Shown: positions 47,101 through 56,100, numbered from the stretch's first letter. The stretch is DNA of 64,000 nt from Piezodorus guildinii (GCA_023052935.1 CM041292.1:90317169-90381168); one strand, 5' to 3'. The notes: generated from the letters alone by a model not told the origin. Program-made: numbers and translations.

Positions 47101-50100
47101 ATAATAGTTTTATAAATTCTAATCTTCAAGTTTTTAGATAGAAGCCGCGAAATAAGTAACTTAGCAACTGAATAATAACACGCATTACCCACCTTTAACC
47201 GGGACTTTATTTCTTCCTGGATTTCATTTTTTCTAGTTATAATTGAACCTAAATACTTGAATTTCTCTACGTGTTCAAAAGTATGCCCTGATACATCAAT
47301 ATCACCAAAATCGCCACCGTTTCTGCTACTAATCATATATTTCGTCTTATCGGTATTTAATTCGAGTCCTATTTCTTTACCGGTTTTTATTAACACACTT
47401 GTATTTAGTTGTATGGTTTCCGTGTCTTCACCTAGCAGTACCAGATCATCGGCATATCCCAAAACCGGAATCTTGTCACCCATATTTAAGCCTTTCTCGG
47501 TACGCATCACCTTTTCTATGACATATTCTAAAGCTATATTAAATAACACAGGTGAAAGGGAGTCACCCTGTTTCAAACCCGATCGCACCTCAAATCTCTC
47601 GGAGTAATTATGACCGATTCTAACTTTATGGAATGTTTCCGCCAAACACATCTCTACTAGGTTTACTAACTTTCTAGGTATTCCCTGTTCAATCATGATG
47701 TTATATAGCTTCTGACGGTCTATTGAATCATAAGCCTTTTTAAAATCGATATAAAGTTGATGGACTACACTGTTGTATTCCAATTTTTTCTCTAATATTT
47801 TCCTTACGTCAAATATTTGGTCAATAGTCGAGCGATTCCGCCTAAAACCACATTGGTAATCTCCGATAATTTCCTCAGCGTATTCCGTGATTCGACTAGT
47901 TAGAATTGACGAGAATATTTTATAGCATACTGGGAGAAGAGAGATCCCACGATAGTTGTTACAATCCGACCTTGGTCCTTTTTTGTGAATCGGAATAAGT
48001 ATTGATTCTTTCCATTCTTCGGGCATTTTTTCAGTTTCCCAGATCTTTTTAACTAAAAAATGTATTTTGGAAACGCCCGCTTCTCCGCACGCCTTGATTA
48101 ATTCACTCGTGATATTATCATTTCCTGCAGCCTTATAATGTTTTAATTTTCCTATCGCCATTTCGACTTCCTCTTTACTTGGTGCGTCTATCCATGGTTC
48201 AGCGCTCTGAAATTCAGAGAAAGGGGATTGATTATTATTTTCCGTATTTAATATGCCGTCAAAGTGTTGTTTAAATTTATTTAATATCTCAGACGAGTCC
48301 GCAATTATATTGTTATTTGCATCTTTAGCCGCATTCAAAAGCGGTTCAAATCTTTTACGCGATTTGTTTATACCTTTGTACATCTCTCTTACGTTATTTT
48401 CGCTTCTGTGTTTTTCTATTTCTATTATTTTGCCTTTAAGATACTCTCTTTTCTTATTTTTTAAGAATTTTGAAGTTTCGTTTTGTACTAACCGAAGGTA
48501 AGCCACATTATTATTGCTTGGATTATTTAAGAAATTCAGTTTAGCGGTTTTTCTTTTTTCGCACATATTTTGACAATCCCTGTCGAACCAAGGTTTGTTC
48601 TTTTTACTTTCGATTTTCCCAAGACATAAATTGCCGACCTCTTTAATATTATTCCTAATCCCTTCCCATAATTTGTTTACATCTTCGTGTTCCTCGTCTG
48701 AAGATTTTAAAGCTTCGAACCTATTTTTTACTTCTATCGCGAATTGTTTTCTAATTTCGGGGTTGTTCAATTTAACTAAATCAAAATTCTCGGGATGAAT
48801 ATAATTCGGTGTTCTCTTTTTTGTATTCAGTTTTTGTCGAAGTTTCGCGATTACTAATTCATGATCAGAACCGCATTCTGCACCACGATACGATCTCACG
48901 TTAATTATGCTACTTTGCCATCTGTTTTGTACTAAAACATGATCGATTTGATTACGTGTTTGTCCATCCGGCGATGTCTACGTATACTTATGAATATCCT
49001 TATGTTTAAACGTAGTAGTTTTGATTACTAGGTTTTTCGAAATGGCAAAGTTTATTAGTCGGGTCCCATTATCATTACTATATTCGTGCAAACTTTCTTT
49101 ACCGATTGTAGGACGATATACTTCTTCCCTTCCACCCTTTGCGTTCGCGTCGCCTAGTATTATCTTAATGTAATTTCGCGGTAACTTATCGTCAACCGAC
49201 TCTAGTTTATCATAAAATTCGCATTTCACTTCATCATCACTGTCTTCTGTGGGAGAATGAATGTTTATAAACGCAATTTTAAACCAACGCCCTTGAAATA
49301 TAGCAACCGATATTCTTTCACTAAAGAACTGTATGTCCCGTAATGCGGAAAGAAATCTATTCCTAATGAGAAACCCGGTACCTAGACAATAATTAACGCT
49401 CCCCCCGTACCAAATAGTATACTTTCCTTCTGTTAACGAACCCTCCCCTGGCCAGCGAACCTCTTGCAATGCAACGATATCTAAATGGTACCACTTAACT
49501 TCATTCGCGACCGACTTTAACACACCTGCCGTATTTAAACTTCTAACGTTCCACGTCCCTATTGTTAGATCTCTAATTTTCATCTTGCGCCATGATTCCC
49601 CTGAAGCAGTCCCCACCCGGAGACCCGAACGGGGACTAGTTTACCTCCGGATAATGAGCGTTTTACCTCAGAGAAATCCATGACTTTTGGTGATATTTTG
49701 TGAACTAAAATATGTGAGTAGGGCGTTCGAACCTACGTCACACCCTCCAGCAAGCCTGGGGGGCCGCTCTCATTGTTGGTCAGCAAGTCCATCGGACTTA
49801 GCCGGGAGGAGCTTCCTAGGAAATTCCACCGACCATCCCCACATCCGCCACCCGTGGGACGCTCCCCATACGCGGTTATGAGATCCGCGTGAGGAAAATA
49901 ACTATTACATAGCAAAAAATTACAGTCATAAGAAAATGGATTCAATGACCCCTCACAAAATAACAATTCCTCTAGTTATGAAAAAGCTACCACAACAACC
50001 TTAAGTTTTATTAATTTTACATTAATGATTTCGTTATCACCTTATGGTCTATGAAGAGGCACGAATTAGGAGTGCCCTTTGCTATTTGATTATTATTTTA

Positions 50101-53100
50101 AAAAATTGTTCAAAATACAGCACCATATAACATAACAATGTTTTAACAATATCAAAATAATGATCACAAAAAAAAAAAATAATAATAAAAAGAACAGTGT
50201 TTTAATTTTTAACACATATTTTAATTTTTAATTATATTTTACTTTCACTTATCTATATCTTAAATATATATTTAGGGAAAGTATTGCAATCATGAAAATT
50301 TTGGAATTTCAGTTTTCAATGGAAATACACGTTGTAGGGTCCTCTGAGTCCAAATAACCAAGTCCCATATAAAGTTCTGCGTGTCTGTGTCCCTGTGCAT
50401 GTGTGTGTGTGGTAAGTCTTGCACGAAAACGATAAGTAGTGTAAAACAGAAATTTCATATTTTATATTTCATATGTCTGCCTGAGATGTTAAAGCAGCTT
50501 TTTCAACAAAGTCGCCCAAGCTGAATTTTCTCAAAAACGGATTGAAATAGTCTGACTGGGCTGAAATGCTCATATTTTAGATTTTCTTCCTCTAAAGTAC
50601 CTTTATTTATATAGATTTTATAAAATTTACCATATCATCTGATTAGCACTGCTATGAAATAGCTAAATATGCAAGTTGAATGGATTCGAAAACCAGCTGA
50701 AGGAGAAAAGAGCAAACATATTTTTTTTATGCATTTTTTGTGTTTTTGAAAATGAAAAAAGTAATATAGATGTATAATATACCGTTGGAAAGCTAAAGAT
50801 TTTAGACAAAATATTATCTTATGCACAAAATTATTAAAGTTAACGGAAAGTGATGAAAAGCTGATGAAACTAACTGATTGTCGTAGATAATAATATAATA
50901 GATTATTTAATAAAACACATGTTTCTATTTAAATTCAATGTAATTAATTCTGTAACCCATTGATTTTAACAATGGAGGTAAGTGAAAGTCGTGTGTTGCG
51001 TGCACCATATTTTTTTAAATGTAAAGGTTTAAAAACAAATGAATTATGAGAAATTAACACTATTAATTCATAAATCTGATATGTTGCCAGTGAAACGTTT
51101 TTACTACAGAGCCTTACTTAACTCTGAAGAGATATTTAATGAAATTAATTAAACATTTTTATTGAGCATATTAACTTGTTATATATAAATTTTATTATGA
51201 TCACTTTTGAAATGAACAGTTCTGGTTTAACTTCTTTTATTGGAATAAAGTAAAAGTTTCTACTTTTTTGTGATAAGAAAAACTTAATAGTATGTGTCAA
51301 AGTTAAGTTATGTATCGGGTGATGGTTTGATACATTTTCTTTGTTTATTGATATAAATATATATGATATCTATAAACTTATTATTAAGTTTATTACTTAT
51401 TACTAATGTGACTATTATTACCAATGTGATTAACTGAAGGCTATTTATAGGATCTGGAAACAGAGAAGGGAGATGCTGTTCTTGTGGCACACCATATCCT
51501 TCAGTATCAGCTTTCTTGGCTGGTAGCTCTTCCCCTCCAGCTCCTACCATTGTGGTAAGCATACAACTTAATAAATTTATATATATATACAAGACTATGA
51601 GACCTTTACTATCTATTTTTGTAAGTGCACACCTATTATTGAATATATCTACCTGCCCAACTATAGAAAAGTAATATTTAAGCTGACAGAAATTGCATTA
51701 ATAATGCAGAATAATTGGGATCTTGAATGAGTCCTAGCTGTTTGTTTTTTTGTGAAAATTAATGATTCATTCGCATAACTGGTTCTAATAGCAGACACAA
51801 AAGAAAAGTTACAACAAGCTCTGGTGGAATGGGAGGCTGAAGTACTGCATAAGGGAATGTTCATCAACGAATCCAATAGCAAGACTATAGTTCTTATATG
51901 GAATGAAGAAGTAAATGTTGAAATGGTATGCAATAGGAAGATCCTAGAAGTGGTATATGAATTCAACTACCTGGGAACCATTATATACAGGTCTGGCAGA
52001 ATTGACCAAGAGATAGGAAATAAATCAATAAAGCGAAGCAGGTGTACTACCAGATCAACAGTAGTACAATAGGACACCGTGAAGTAAGGCGAGATGTTAA
52101 GATGCTCATCTATTAGCTATTTACCTACCAGTCCTTACATATGGAGGCGAGAGCTGGGTGATGCTCGACAAGCATATCAGCCGAATCACTGCTCCTGAGA
52201 TGAAATTTTTACGTAGAGCAGCGGGAAAGACAAGGCGAGATTGTGTCCGAAGCCATAGGATCAGAGAGCAGCTCGAGGTACTACTGTTGAAGACTATCGT
52301 GAAAAACAGGCGATTATAATGGTTTGGACATGTTTGTCGTATGGACGAAATAAGGGAGCCCAGAAGGACACTGGAAGCCAGACCTACAGGTAGAAGACCA
52401 CGTGGCCGACCTAGAATTTCCTATTAGGAACATATCCAGAAGATTGGGAGTAAAAGAGGCAAGACCCTTGCAGAAGCGACTCAGCAGAGAACGGGATAAC
52501 TGGCAGCGCTGGATCGAGGCCCTTCTATGCCAGTAATGGGTCGAAGAGGAAGAGAAAGAAGAAGATATTTAGGATTTAGGGAGGGTTCCTTGCCGTTGAA
52601 ATGATTATACGAAGGGATCAGCGATTCTGCGAAAAAATTTTGTTGGGAACCACTGGTCTACACAACTAAGTATTATATATAAAATTGAATCTGAATTTTT
52701 TATTGAACTCAAATCTTTAGTGATTAAAATAAGTAGTGTTCATATTCAAATATTTGCAAATAACATAGCTTAGCTTTGTGTAATAATTTAGATTGTGATT
52801 TGTGTGCATTTAGGCTACATAGACATACATTATCTTTTATCTCATTACTTTTTTCGGGCTCAGCTCTTGCTTTAGAAGGATCTATGTAGCCCAAAATTAT
52901 GGTATTTTAAAATGATAAATGATCTATTAGACGTATCTATAATAAAATATGTGCAATATGTCCAATCAATTGGCCCATAAACCTATTTATGAATTCTTAA
53001 AATATATTACTGATTTTTCAAAAATTTTTAGGGTGCTCATGCTCGTAATGTTCAACGTAATCCTGAAAGGTTCATTAAGCCTGCAATTCCCCCTCATTAC

Positions 53101-53139
53101 GGTGCCCCTCCTTCACCAATGGATGTGTCTAAGTCATAG
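26155..53139 (+). CDS. CCDC6: CCDC6 homologue, nine coding exons
   Basis: Coiled-coil domain-containing protein 6, a cytosolic/nuclear phosphoprotein scaffold. Exons: 26155-26370, 31484-31633, 31719-31862, 33443-33531, 33638-33795, 34318-34453, 37791-37912, 51451-51554, 53032-53139 (TAG at 53137-53139). All junctions are GT-AG and the phases join into one 408-aa frame. The N-terminus [12 protein letters not shown] matches vertebrate CCDC6, and coiled-coil blocks [40 protein letters not shown] and [11 protein letters not shown] follow in family order. The C-terminus is Ser/Pro-rich ([18 protein letters not shown]). Exon 8 encodes a Cys cluster ([11 protein letters not shown]) absent from the human protein as I recall it. 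A donor GTAAGT follows the stop directly, so the 3' UTR probably has an intron. Most of the 27 kb is intronic transposon sequence. Confidence 0.93.
26371..27685. other. CCDC6 intron 1, first part
   Basis: AT-rich intron DNA after donor GTAAGT at 26371. I see no repeat or gene in it. Confidence 0.4.
27690..27960 (-). mobile_element. LINE 3' relic (RTE-like C-terminus)
   Basis: The minus strand translates to short pieces typical of the end of LINE ORF2, such as [19 protein letters not shown] and downstream KITLDKPHL, with stops between. Very decayed. Confidence 0.5.
27975..28035 (-). repeat. SINE1 3' fragment
   Basis: An A-run followed by CCTGCACAACCCGTGAAGGG and TCTTGGAGTCAGTACAT, matching the 3' end of SINE1 at 11765. 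Confidence 0.55.
28640..28862 (-). repeat. Rep1 copy C, terminal fragment
   Basis: Contains TAGTTGTCTCAAATATGAAA, AGGGACTTGGTTATTTGAAC, AACTGGAATTCGAAAATTTT and the end GGTAAGTGAAAGTAAA (28847-28862), all shared with copy B at 19080-19289. Confidence 0.75.
28880..28945 (-). repeat. SINE2 tail fragment
   Basis: CTCCCACTGTAGCATCGTCC followed by ATAGTAGCATAAAGTGACG matches the 3' tail of the SINE2 copy at 29600-29640 in reverse. Confidence 0.6.
29382..29655 (+). mobile_element. SINE2, second tRNA-derived SINE family
   Basis: tRNA-like head with an A-box-like TAGCATGGTGGTTAGTATAA and a B-box-like GGTCCCGGGTCCAAAACTC. The body follows, with ATGCCGTCCTTCGGAGGGAA and TGTGCGATGTCAGGTACTGG, then the tail TTTATTTAACGTCCCTTTGT leading to GACGATGCTACAGTGGGAGT. 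Its head and body differ from SINE1. Confidence 0.75.
29664..29766 (-). mobile_element. SINE2 body fragment, inverted next to the first copy
   Basis: Reverse-complement of about 100 bp of the SINE2 body (AGGATAGGGATGTTTACGAG through CCGAAGGACGGCATAACTAA). With 29480-29580 it forms a hairpin-capable inverted pair with a loop of less than 100 bp. Confidence 0.8.
30010..30110 (-). mobile_element. SINE2 body fragment, diverged
   Basis: AATTAGGATAGGGATCTTTA, GTACAGGCTTGTTACCACC and GATGACATAACCAAGAACC match the inverted SINE2 body with several differences. Confidence 0.65.
30130..30490 (-). pseudogene. Mariner-like transposase relic
   Basis: The minus strand shows [20 protein letters not shown] (helix-turn-helix part) and, further on, [15 protein letters not shown], which resembles the mariner linker WVP-LT-EQK-NR. 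The two parts are in different frames with stops, so it is a dead fragment. Confidence 0.6.
30500..31483. other. CCDC6 intron 1, last part
   Basis: Ends in acceptor TTGTAG (31478-31483). Nothing recognised beyond low-complexity runs. Confidence 0.4.
31909..32790 (+). mobile_element. Short Helitron with helicase remnant and LINE segment
   Basis: Rolling-circle transposon of 882 bp in CCDC6 intron 3. It starts TCTATACTAATATTATAAAG (a 5' TC end of a common insect Helitron type), followed by CAGGAACTACTGGTTCGAAT. It ends GTCGCAGGCAACTGCTAG, with the CTAG terminus, and sits between A (31908) and T (32791) as Helitrons do. Bases 32213-32320 encode [20 protein letters not shown], the C-terminal end of a Helitron PIF1-type helicase. 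Bases 32440-32730 encode [20 protein letters not shown] and neighbouring residues, like the C-terminus of an RTE-type LINE. It is non-autonomous. Confidence 0.83.
33150..33335 (-). repeat. Possible tRNA-headed SINE fragment
   Basis: On the minus strand, GGGACGGGATGGCTGAGTGG at 33322 and the following GTTAACGTGCG resemble a Leu/Ser tRNA A-box region. No B box is clear. Weakly supported. Confidence 0.3.
33796..34317. other. CCDC6 intron 5
   Basis: No repeat recognised, apart from an A-run of about 24 at 34089-34112. Confidence 0.4.
34454..35165. other. CCDC6 intron 6, first part
   Basis: AT-rich intron DNA before Rep1 copy D. Nothing recognised. Confidence 0.4.
35166..36063 (+). repeat. Rep1 copy D, full length (898 bp)
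   Basis: Begins TTTTTACTTTCACTTACC and ends GTGAAAGTCGTGTGTTGTGC followed by CACCAGATTTTT. An internal GT/GC microsatellite lies at 35299-35400. Other blocks shared with copies B, E and F: GGGAAAGTATTGCAATC, TTTTTCATCAAAATTGGCC, ATGCATTTTGCACCTTT and TGATAATAAGCCGATAAAAC. Confidence 0.85.
36410..37688 (+). mobile_element. Decayed mariner (1,279 bp) with complete ends
   Basis: The left end is TTGGGTTGTCCGAAAAGTTC and the right end in reverse complement is TTGGGTTGTTGAGAAAAGTT. TA flanks both sides (36408-36409, 37689-37690). It belongs to a different mariner lineage from the copy at 5256. It lies in CCDC6 intron 6, in the same orientation as the gene. Confidence 0.88.
36630..37613 (+). pseudogene. 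Mariner transposase pseudogene
   Basis: The N-terminal part reads [40 protein letters not shown] and [14 protein letters not shown] (36640-36870). It ends at a stop at 36913-36915. Later pieces are [18 protein letters not shown] in one frame and [17 protein letters not shown] in another (37316-37440), then [14 protein letters not shown] at the end. It has several frameshifts and stops, so it is dead. Confidence 0.85.
38050..38235 (-). repeat. Rep1 relic
   Basis: TTATAAGATAATATTTTTTC and CTAAAATATTTCTCTTTCTA correspond to the inverted Rep1 interior. The terminal GGTAAGTGTAAGTAAAAA (38213-38230) matches a Rep1 end. The middle is deleted. Confidence 0.5.
38392..38652. repeat. MITE with perfect 33-bp inverted ends
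   Basis: The 33 bp at 38392-38424 (starting ATTGTTAGGTTCCTTTAATT) are repeated exactly in reverse complement at 38620-38652. The unit is 261 bp with no ORF. Near 38554 it contains TGGCAAAAAGCCGAAACG, a hairpin followed by GAAACG. The target duplication is not clear. Confidence 0.75.
38822..42995 (-). mobile_element. Young Ty3/gypsy LTR retrotransposon
   Basis: Two direct LTRs of 129 bp (38822-38950 and 42867-42995) start TG and end CA and differ at one position only (C versus T at the fifth base from the end, CCTACA/TCTACA). The 5-bp target duplication GTATT is perfect (38817-38821 and 42996-43000). On the minus strand, TTGGCGACGAGGATAC next to the 5' LTR is the likely primer-binding site, and GGGGGGGAGAAG before the 3' LTR (38951-38962) is the polypurine tract. 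One long gag-pol frame fills the interior. Near-identical LTRs indicate a recent insertion into CCDC6 intron 7, antisense to the gene. Confidence 0.97.
38946..42842 (-). CDS. Gypsy Gag-Pol polyprotein, single ORF
   Basis: A 1,298-aa frame from the ATG at 42842 to a TAG (38946-38948) just inside the 3' LTR. Domains in order: Gag; CCHC zinc knuckle [14 protein letters not shown] (about 248-261), preceded by a second Cys pair; aspartic protease with FDSGA (about 317); reverse transcriptase with [10 protein letters not shown] and GILLDDL (about 616, where most relatives have Y-x-DD); RNase H with SCDASESG; integrase with the triad [15 protein letters not shown] and NGLVERL, the last two 35 residues apart. 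The integrase zinc finger HAGHPG...REHCQSN has only one of the two expected cysteines, as if one codon were deleted. Gag and Pol share one frame, so no frameshift is needed. Confidence 0.96.
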   Translation of the reverse strand: MTKSQRSKDACVDEQNTVADRMAKFSFKEYSKDLLWEDYLAQFELVCRVKGLGGAGSLEDAARRDLLLASIGAEHLRALGDHLYPKRWEDCVFEEVKAAADLLFKPMGTIFAARFEFERAQRKLGEPLIQYFNRLKALSRKCNYGKGLDERLRDRFAVGANFSEFEVEIRQRWPDGNDNLGKPMRANVLLELALSMERARGEVSGSSSEHLNEELRKVDKKHNPTRCPNCGWVGSHGSKPCPARKAICRKCSKTGHYARVCRGKRGNEVRGVEVDTENEDSDSDSCHGNDIRAIQSKVPRATIDVRLNGYHSRMEFDSGARVSTISESFWNRIKGENDKLQPSSATVTCYGKIPLEVAGKVKIKVRLGNKTKLLPAIVLVKEDVPLFGLPWCLAFNLPLPKEVSVRSIANKPEFPDVPADITKNCPEEVRELISQFKEVFKDELGTIKGTRAKIHMQPDAEPVAFHARRVPFPMRTMVEQELRRLEKEEIIESVDPAEAPIEWCTPTVNVLKSGGVRICGDFRVTVNKKIVTEQHLMPTFEDLTSKLVGGEHFTVIDLRDAYLQMEVDPDCRKYLVIATHIGFYRYKRLPFGLSSSPAQFQRFMEKLMEGLNVGILLDDLIITGRDKKSHLGTLKEALRRMQVVGLRAKLNKCQFFQSSVNYLGHRVDKFGVHPTEEKIAAIKNAPCPKTVKELRAINFYERFIPKLHAICAPLHRLTGTKTRWAWTSKEEECFQRVKKLLSSENTLVPYDPDKPIILSCDASESGLGVVLMHELEDTSLVPIAYASRTLSPTEKRYSPVDREALAIIFGVRKFRQYIMGRKFILTTDHKPLERIFGSECDLSKVANNRLLRWALLLQEYDLEIKYKKGSTNVLPDCLSRLPLQETAEDIEDKEIRLIGEENSRIVAPNQDLKRATLRDPELREIISYIEHGWPQDPNVLSNDMKSFWRKREELCLEGGIITRLGRLVIPRKIRYSVLKQLHAGHPGIAAMRSLSRFYVWWPDFDKDIEAFVRREHCQSNRDDEQEVPLYPWNVPSGSWERLHLDLAQSVEGKHWLLGIDAFSKWAEIELMDRTTTSAMINRLRGWFARYGIPKQIVSDNGPQFRSKEFTDFCNENNIRHVTEAPYHPKTNGLVERLVKTFKRRYSSCKKEGLNTTLALHQVLLAYRNTPQKTTGSAPSLLFMGRRLPTAIDRLRPDFREEVENRIWRQKQYHDLKAKPREFLNGQEVWVQNENYRGWRPGIIEERTGEHSYKVRTGGETRRKHSDHLRLREGAVAEGLPQGETPHSSQDPNPWGGEV
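43500..43600 (+). repeat. Rep1 5' relic
   Basis: TTTACTACCACCTACCTATA followed by AAGGGAAAGTATTGTAATTG resembles the first 80 bp of Rep1. The rest is missing. Confidence 0.45.
43725..43850 (-). repeat. SINE1 3' fragment
   Basis: CCTGTACCACTACAACCCAT, AGATTCGTACTGTTTCTAGG and GGCCGAGATCACGCTCA match the 3' half of SINE1 at 11767-11885, same strand. Confidence 0.7.
44060..46110. repeat. ~150-bp direct repeats around a LINE relic
   Basis: 44070-44215 and 45965-46110 share ACTAAATTTCATTC, TTTAAATAAAATATCTTGAT, CAAATTTCTTACTCAATA and TTCATTTCATCA at corresponding positions, with an estimated one difference in five bases. They bracket the LINE relic at 44225-45955. Confidence 0.65.
44225..45955 (+). 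pseudogene. Decayed RTE-like LINE
   Basis: An endonuclease start is hinted at near 44300 (a TWNV-like piece). RT parts are in different frames: [18 protein letters not shown] and [20 protein letters not shown] (44960-45120), then [40 protein letters not shown] and MLVIDFK (45370-45560). A C-terminal [11 protein letters not shown] is near 45715. The region with the catalytic YADD is deleted. It ends in an AGAAGAAGAAG run near 45955. Confidence 0.75.
46111..46647. other. CCDC6 intron 7 DNA
   Basis: AT-rich with an A-run at 46352-46368. Nothing recognised. Confidence 0.4.
46682..48899 (-). pseudogene. RTE reverse transcriptase, one frameshift
   Basis: The main frame 46923-48899 covers [14 protein letters not shown], the RT fingers and palm with [54 protein letters not shown] and the active site [13 protein letters not shown], then [20 protein letters not shown]. 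It loses frame at about 46940-46955, after FRRLHNAE. The rest continues in another frame ([20 protein letters not shown] to NLRVR, stop near 46682). Catalytic residues are intact. Confidence 0.93.
48900..49616 (-). pseudogene. RTE apurinic-type endonuclease, split from RT by a stop
   Basis: Endonuclease/exonuclease/phosphatase domain that nicks the target. The frame opens at 49616; [17 protein letters not shown] starts at 49582. Motifs include [18 protein letters not shown] and [10 protein letters not shown]. It ends at TAG (48978-48980) after DIHKYT. The same frame continues beyond that stop as [17 protein letters not shown] into the RT, so the TAG is a single nonsense change where relatives have Trp. 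Confidence 0.92.
49908..50236. other. CCDC6 intron 7 DNA
   Basis: AT-rich, nothing recognised. Confidence 0.4.
50237..51014 (+). repeat. Rep1 copy E (778 bp)
   Basis: Begins TTTTACTTTCACTTATCT and ends GGTAAGTGAAAGTCGTGTGT followed by TGCGTGCACCATATTTTT. It has a short GT run at 50399-50412 and lacks about 110 bp found in copy D. Confidence 0.83.
51776..52575 (+). pseudogene. RTE-type LINE, 5'-truncated
   Basis: Starts just after the YADD region ([20 protein letters not shown]). It then has [58 protein letters not shown] and GRRPRGRPR, with several frame changes, and ends in a GA-rich tail (52545-52565). Lies in CCDC6 intron 8, same strand. A different subfamily from the element at 46661. 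Confidence 0.8.
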
Positions 53140-56100
53140 GTAAGTATCTCAGAATGACAAGAGTCATAACTAAATAAATATTTGCTACTATTCACTGATA
53201 AATTTCTGTTCTAGATTCATAGAAGAAATAATGATATTAGCATGGATCTAAAAATATATTGCAGAAAAATGAAAATAAGTTGAGGCTTCCTCATTGGTGT
53301 GCTGCATATAGCTATTTGTTTAGCACTTTTAGTTAAATACTAGCAGCAAAGGATGGTTTTTAAAAGATTAATTACGCTTTTGTGTACCTCAATTTCTTTG
53401 TAATATAAGTTATATATTACAGCACATGTATGTACATATGTATGCCTATGAGCACATTAATACTTGAGATCGTTATTCTTGCTTTTCGTACATGTTTTTC
53501 TGAAGATTGGATATATTGGCGACTGTTGTAGAATTTGTGAAGTCTTTTTTGAGAAAGATTTCAGCTTATGTAAGTTGAATTCTGTTTGGTTATTAATTTT
53601 ATATTTGTATCACTAGGTTTAAATTTTTATTTTTATCTCATATTTAAGCTTACTCAACTATGAGAGAGCATGCTTAGCAAGGTTTTAGTTTTAAAAGTTT
53701 GCTGTTCGTAAAGCTATTATTATTTTTTTTTTTTAATCCTTTAATTTTAAATTAGTATATATAATTGTTCCTAAAACATTATATACAAAGGAATGTATTT
53801 CTGTTTGATAATTGCATTAAATTTTATTAACTTTCTAATGATTATATTTTTTTGCAAAGTCCATTGTCTTATTAATAAAAAGATCAGAACCATTAGTTGT
53901 TCTTATAATTGTAATCTGTGGTCTTAATACTTGCTTTCTATAATTGAAATAACTTTATAAAGGTTACTATATGATACAAGAAGCTATATCCTCGTTTGTT
54001 ATTATGTATTCTTGTTAATGCTTAGATATTAAAATGATAATGCATTGCATTTAAATCAATGGTTAAAATATCTATCATCATTAATTTTATTTTATATATA
54101 TATTTTTTCTTTTGGTAAGGATGAATGCATTTGTTGTCACAAACTTTGATTGTGCACTGTTATGTAACTAATTAACCAAGTTTCTGTCTATATGGGATAT
54201 TAATATATCTAAGAAATATATAAATATAAATAAAATATTCTATTTGTATATTCATACTGCTCAATAAAATTGTTGCATCATTTTGGCTTTGAAAATCATT
54301 TCTTTTAAAATCATGCCGAAGACTTAAAACTGTGTGATCATTTTCTGGTAACATCAAAATTGTATACTAGTCATAGATAATTATTAGCACGAATTGGAAG
54401 TAGAAGATCTATAAAACTTAAAATATCAGGTTAGTTTTGTTTTTGTTACTAAATAATTAGACCTAGGTTGGTTAAATGAGAATTGTAAAATAATAAATCC
54501 CTACTATAATTGGTACTGATAATAATAAATTAGAAGTAAGGTAGATCATAATTTATATGTGATTCATATATTTTTAAATAATTTGTAATGAATCTTTTTT
54601 TTTTTGTTTTAAATATTAAATCTGATCATCATTCTAAATGTGGAATTTGTAAATAAATAAAACAATTGTTGCTGTTACATTAATTTACCAAGCAGTAATT
54701 TTAGAATTTTCCTTATGTATATTGTTTAAATCTGGCATAATTATTAATCAGGATATGTATGGACAAAAATGTATAAAGTTGTTATTAATCTTAATTATTA
54801 ATAGTAATTGTGATAAATAAATGAGTACTTGTTTCTGAAACTTTGGTACAATGCTTTGCTCTTTTATTCTTTATTTTTTTTCCACTTGTCTTAAATCATT
54901 TTGTAATTTGCTACAAAACGTGTAGACCTTTTTGCAACGGGATGCGATCTACATTTCCTTGTTTTAGTAACTGATATCAAGGTTCATTGTATTCAGAATT
55001 ATATTTTAATTTTTAATTATTAATTACGTGTATTAGTTAATGATATTTACTGATATTATTTTATAAGTTCTGATTTGTTATAATTAAAATCAGATGGACT
55101 TAGAGATTCAGTCGTTTAATTATTACTATTAATGTAATCAAAATTTTGGTTTTGGATTTCTTCTGACCTCACCAAACTCTTTTTGGTACTCTTTTCAATT
55201 CCTTTTATTATAAATCTGTATTTTTTACCGACTTGATTTTAAATATTGTAAATTCTCATTAAATTTATTAATTACTATATAGTTAGTCACTATGCTTCTG
55301 ATGCAGTGTTTATTCATTCTTCCTTTATGTAAGTTTAGTTTTTCTTAAATAGAAATTTGGAAAGAACGAGAACTTAGATGTCATACTTTCCAAGTTAGGT
55401 TGTGATTATACGACTATAATATCATATTTCTATATCAACTTTGAACATTATTATCCCAATGTGATCAACACAGTTGTATGATTTTTCTAATGAACTACAA
55501 TTAATTTGTTGGTATTTTACATATATCTATTGTGCTAGTTGACAAACAAAGCATTGTAAAATGAAAGAACTGTGGCTCCTGTATTTTATTCAGTATTAAA
55601 ATTGATGATTGAGATAACTATTGGTTTATTTAAATTATAAAAAATGGGTTTTAGAAATATTTGTTTAGAAAAAAAATAAATTCTTTAAAATAACCACCCT
55701 TTTGTAGTATGTGCTTTAAGAAAAATCATTTTTATGAGCTTCTTATTTACTTTCAAAGTGACAAAAGCTTTTCTTTCTCTTATATTTTGTGTATAAAAAT
55801 CTACACTTCATTGATAATATTGACTTTCATGCTAAAAGCCTTAGCGGTGTAAAACATTTATTTGAGCAGTATTTGAATAATTGATGTTGATTCTGATATT
55901 CGATATTTTTCTTCATAAATCTTATATTTGTTAATCAAGTAGAAAATCTTATTAAAAACTCATGTTTGTATAAAAATATTTTTTAAAATAAAAAAAATGC
56001 TGTACTATTTCATGAATTTTGAACTGTGATTTTTGTATTATTTAACTGTTGATGGCGTATATATATTAATTAACATGTGTTTTTTTTTGTTTTGTTTTTT

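Larger units (their letters stand above)
46661..49894 (-). mobile_element. Full-length RTE-clade LINE, nearly intact
   Basis: 3,234-bp non-LTR retrotransposon flanked by the perfect 13-bp target duplication AAAATAACTATTA (46648-46660 and 49895-49907). On the minus strand it has a GC-rich 5' UTR of about 310 bp, an endonuclease-RT reading frame and a 3' end in a short TTA-type microsatellite tail (46661-46678), as is typical of RTE. Only one premature stop and one frameshift are apparent. It is antisense within CCDC6 intron 7. Confidence 0.95.
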
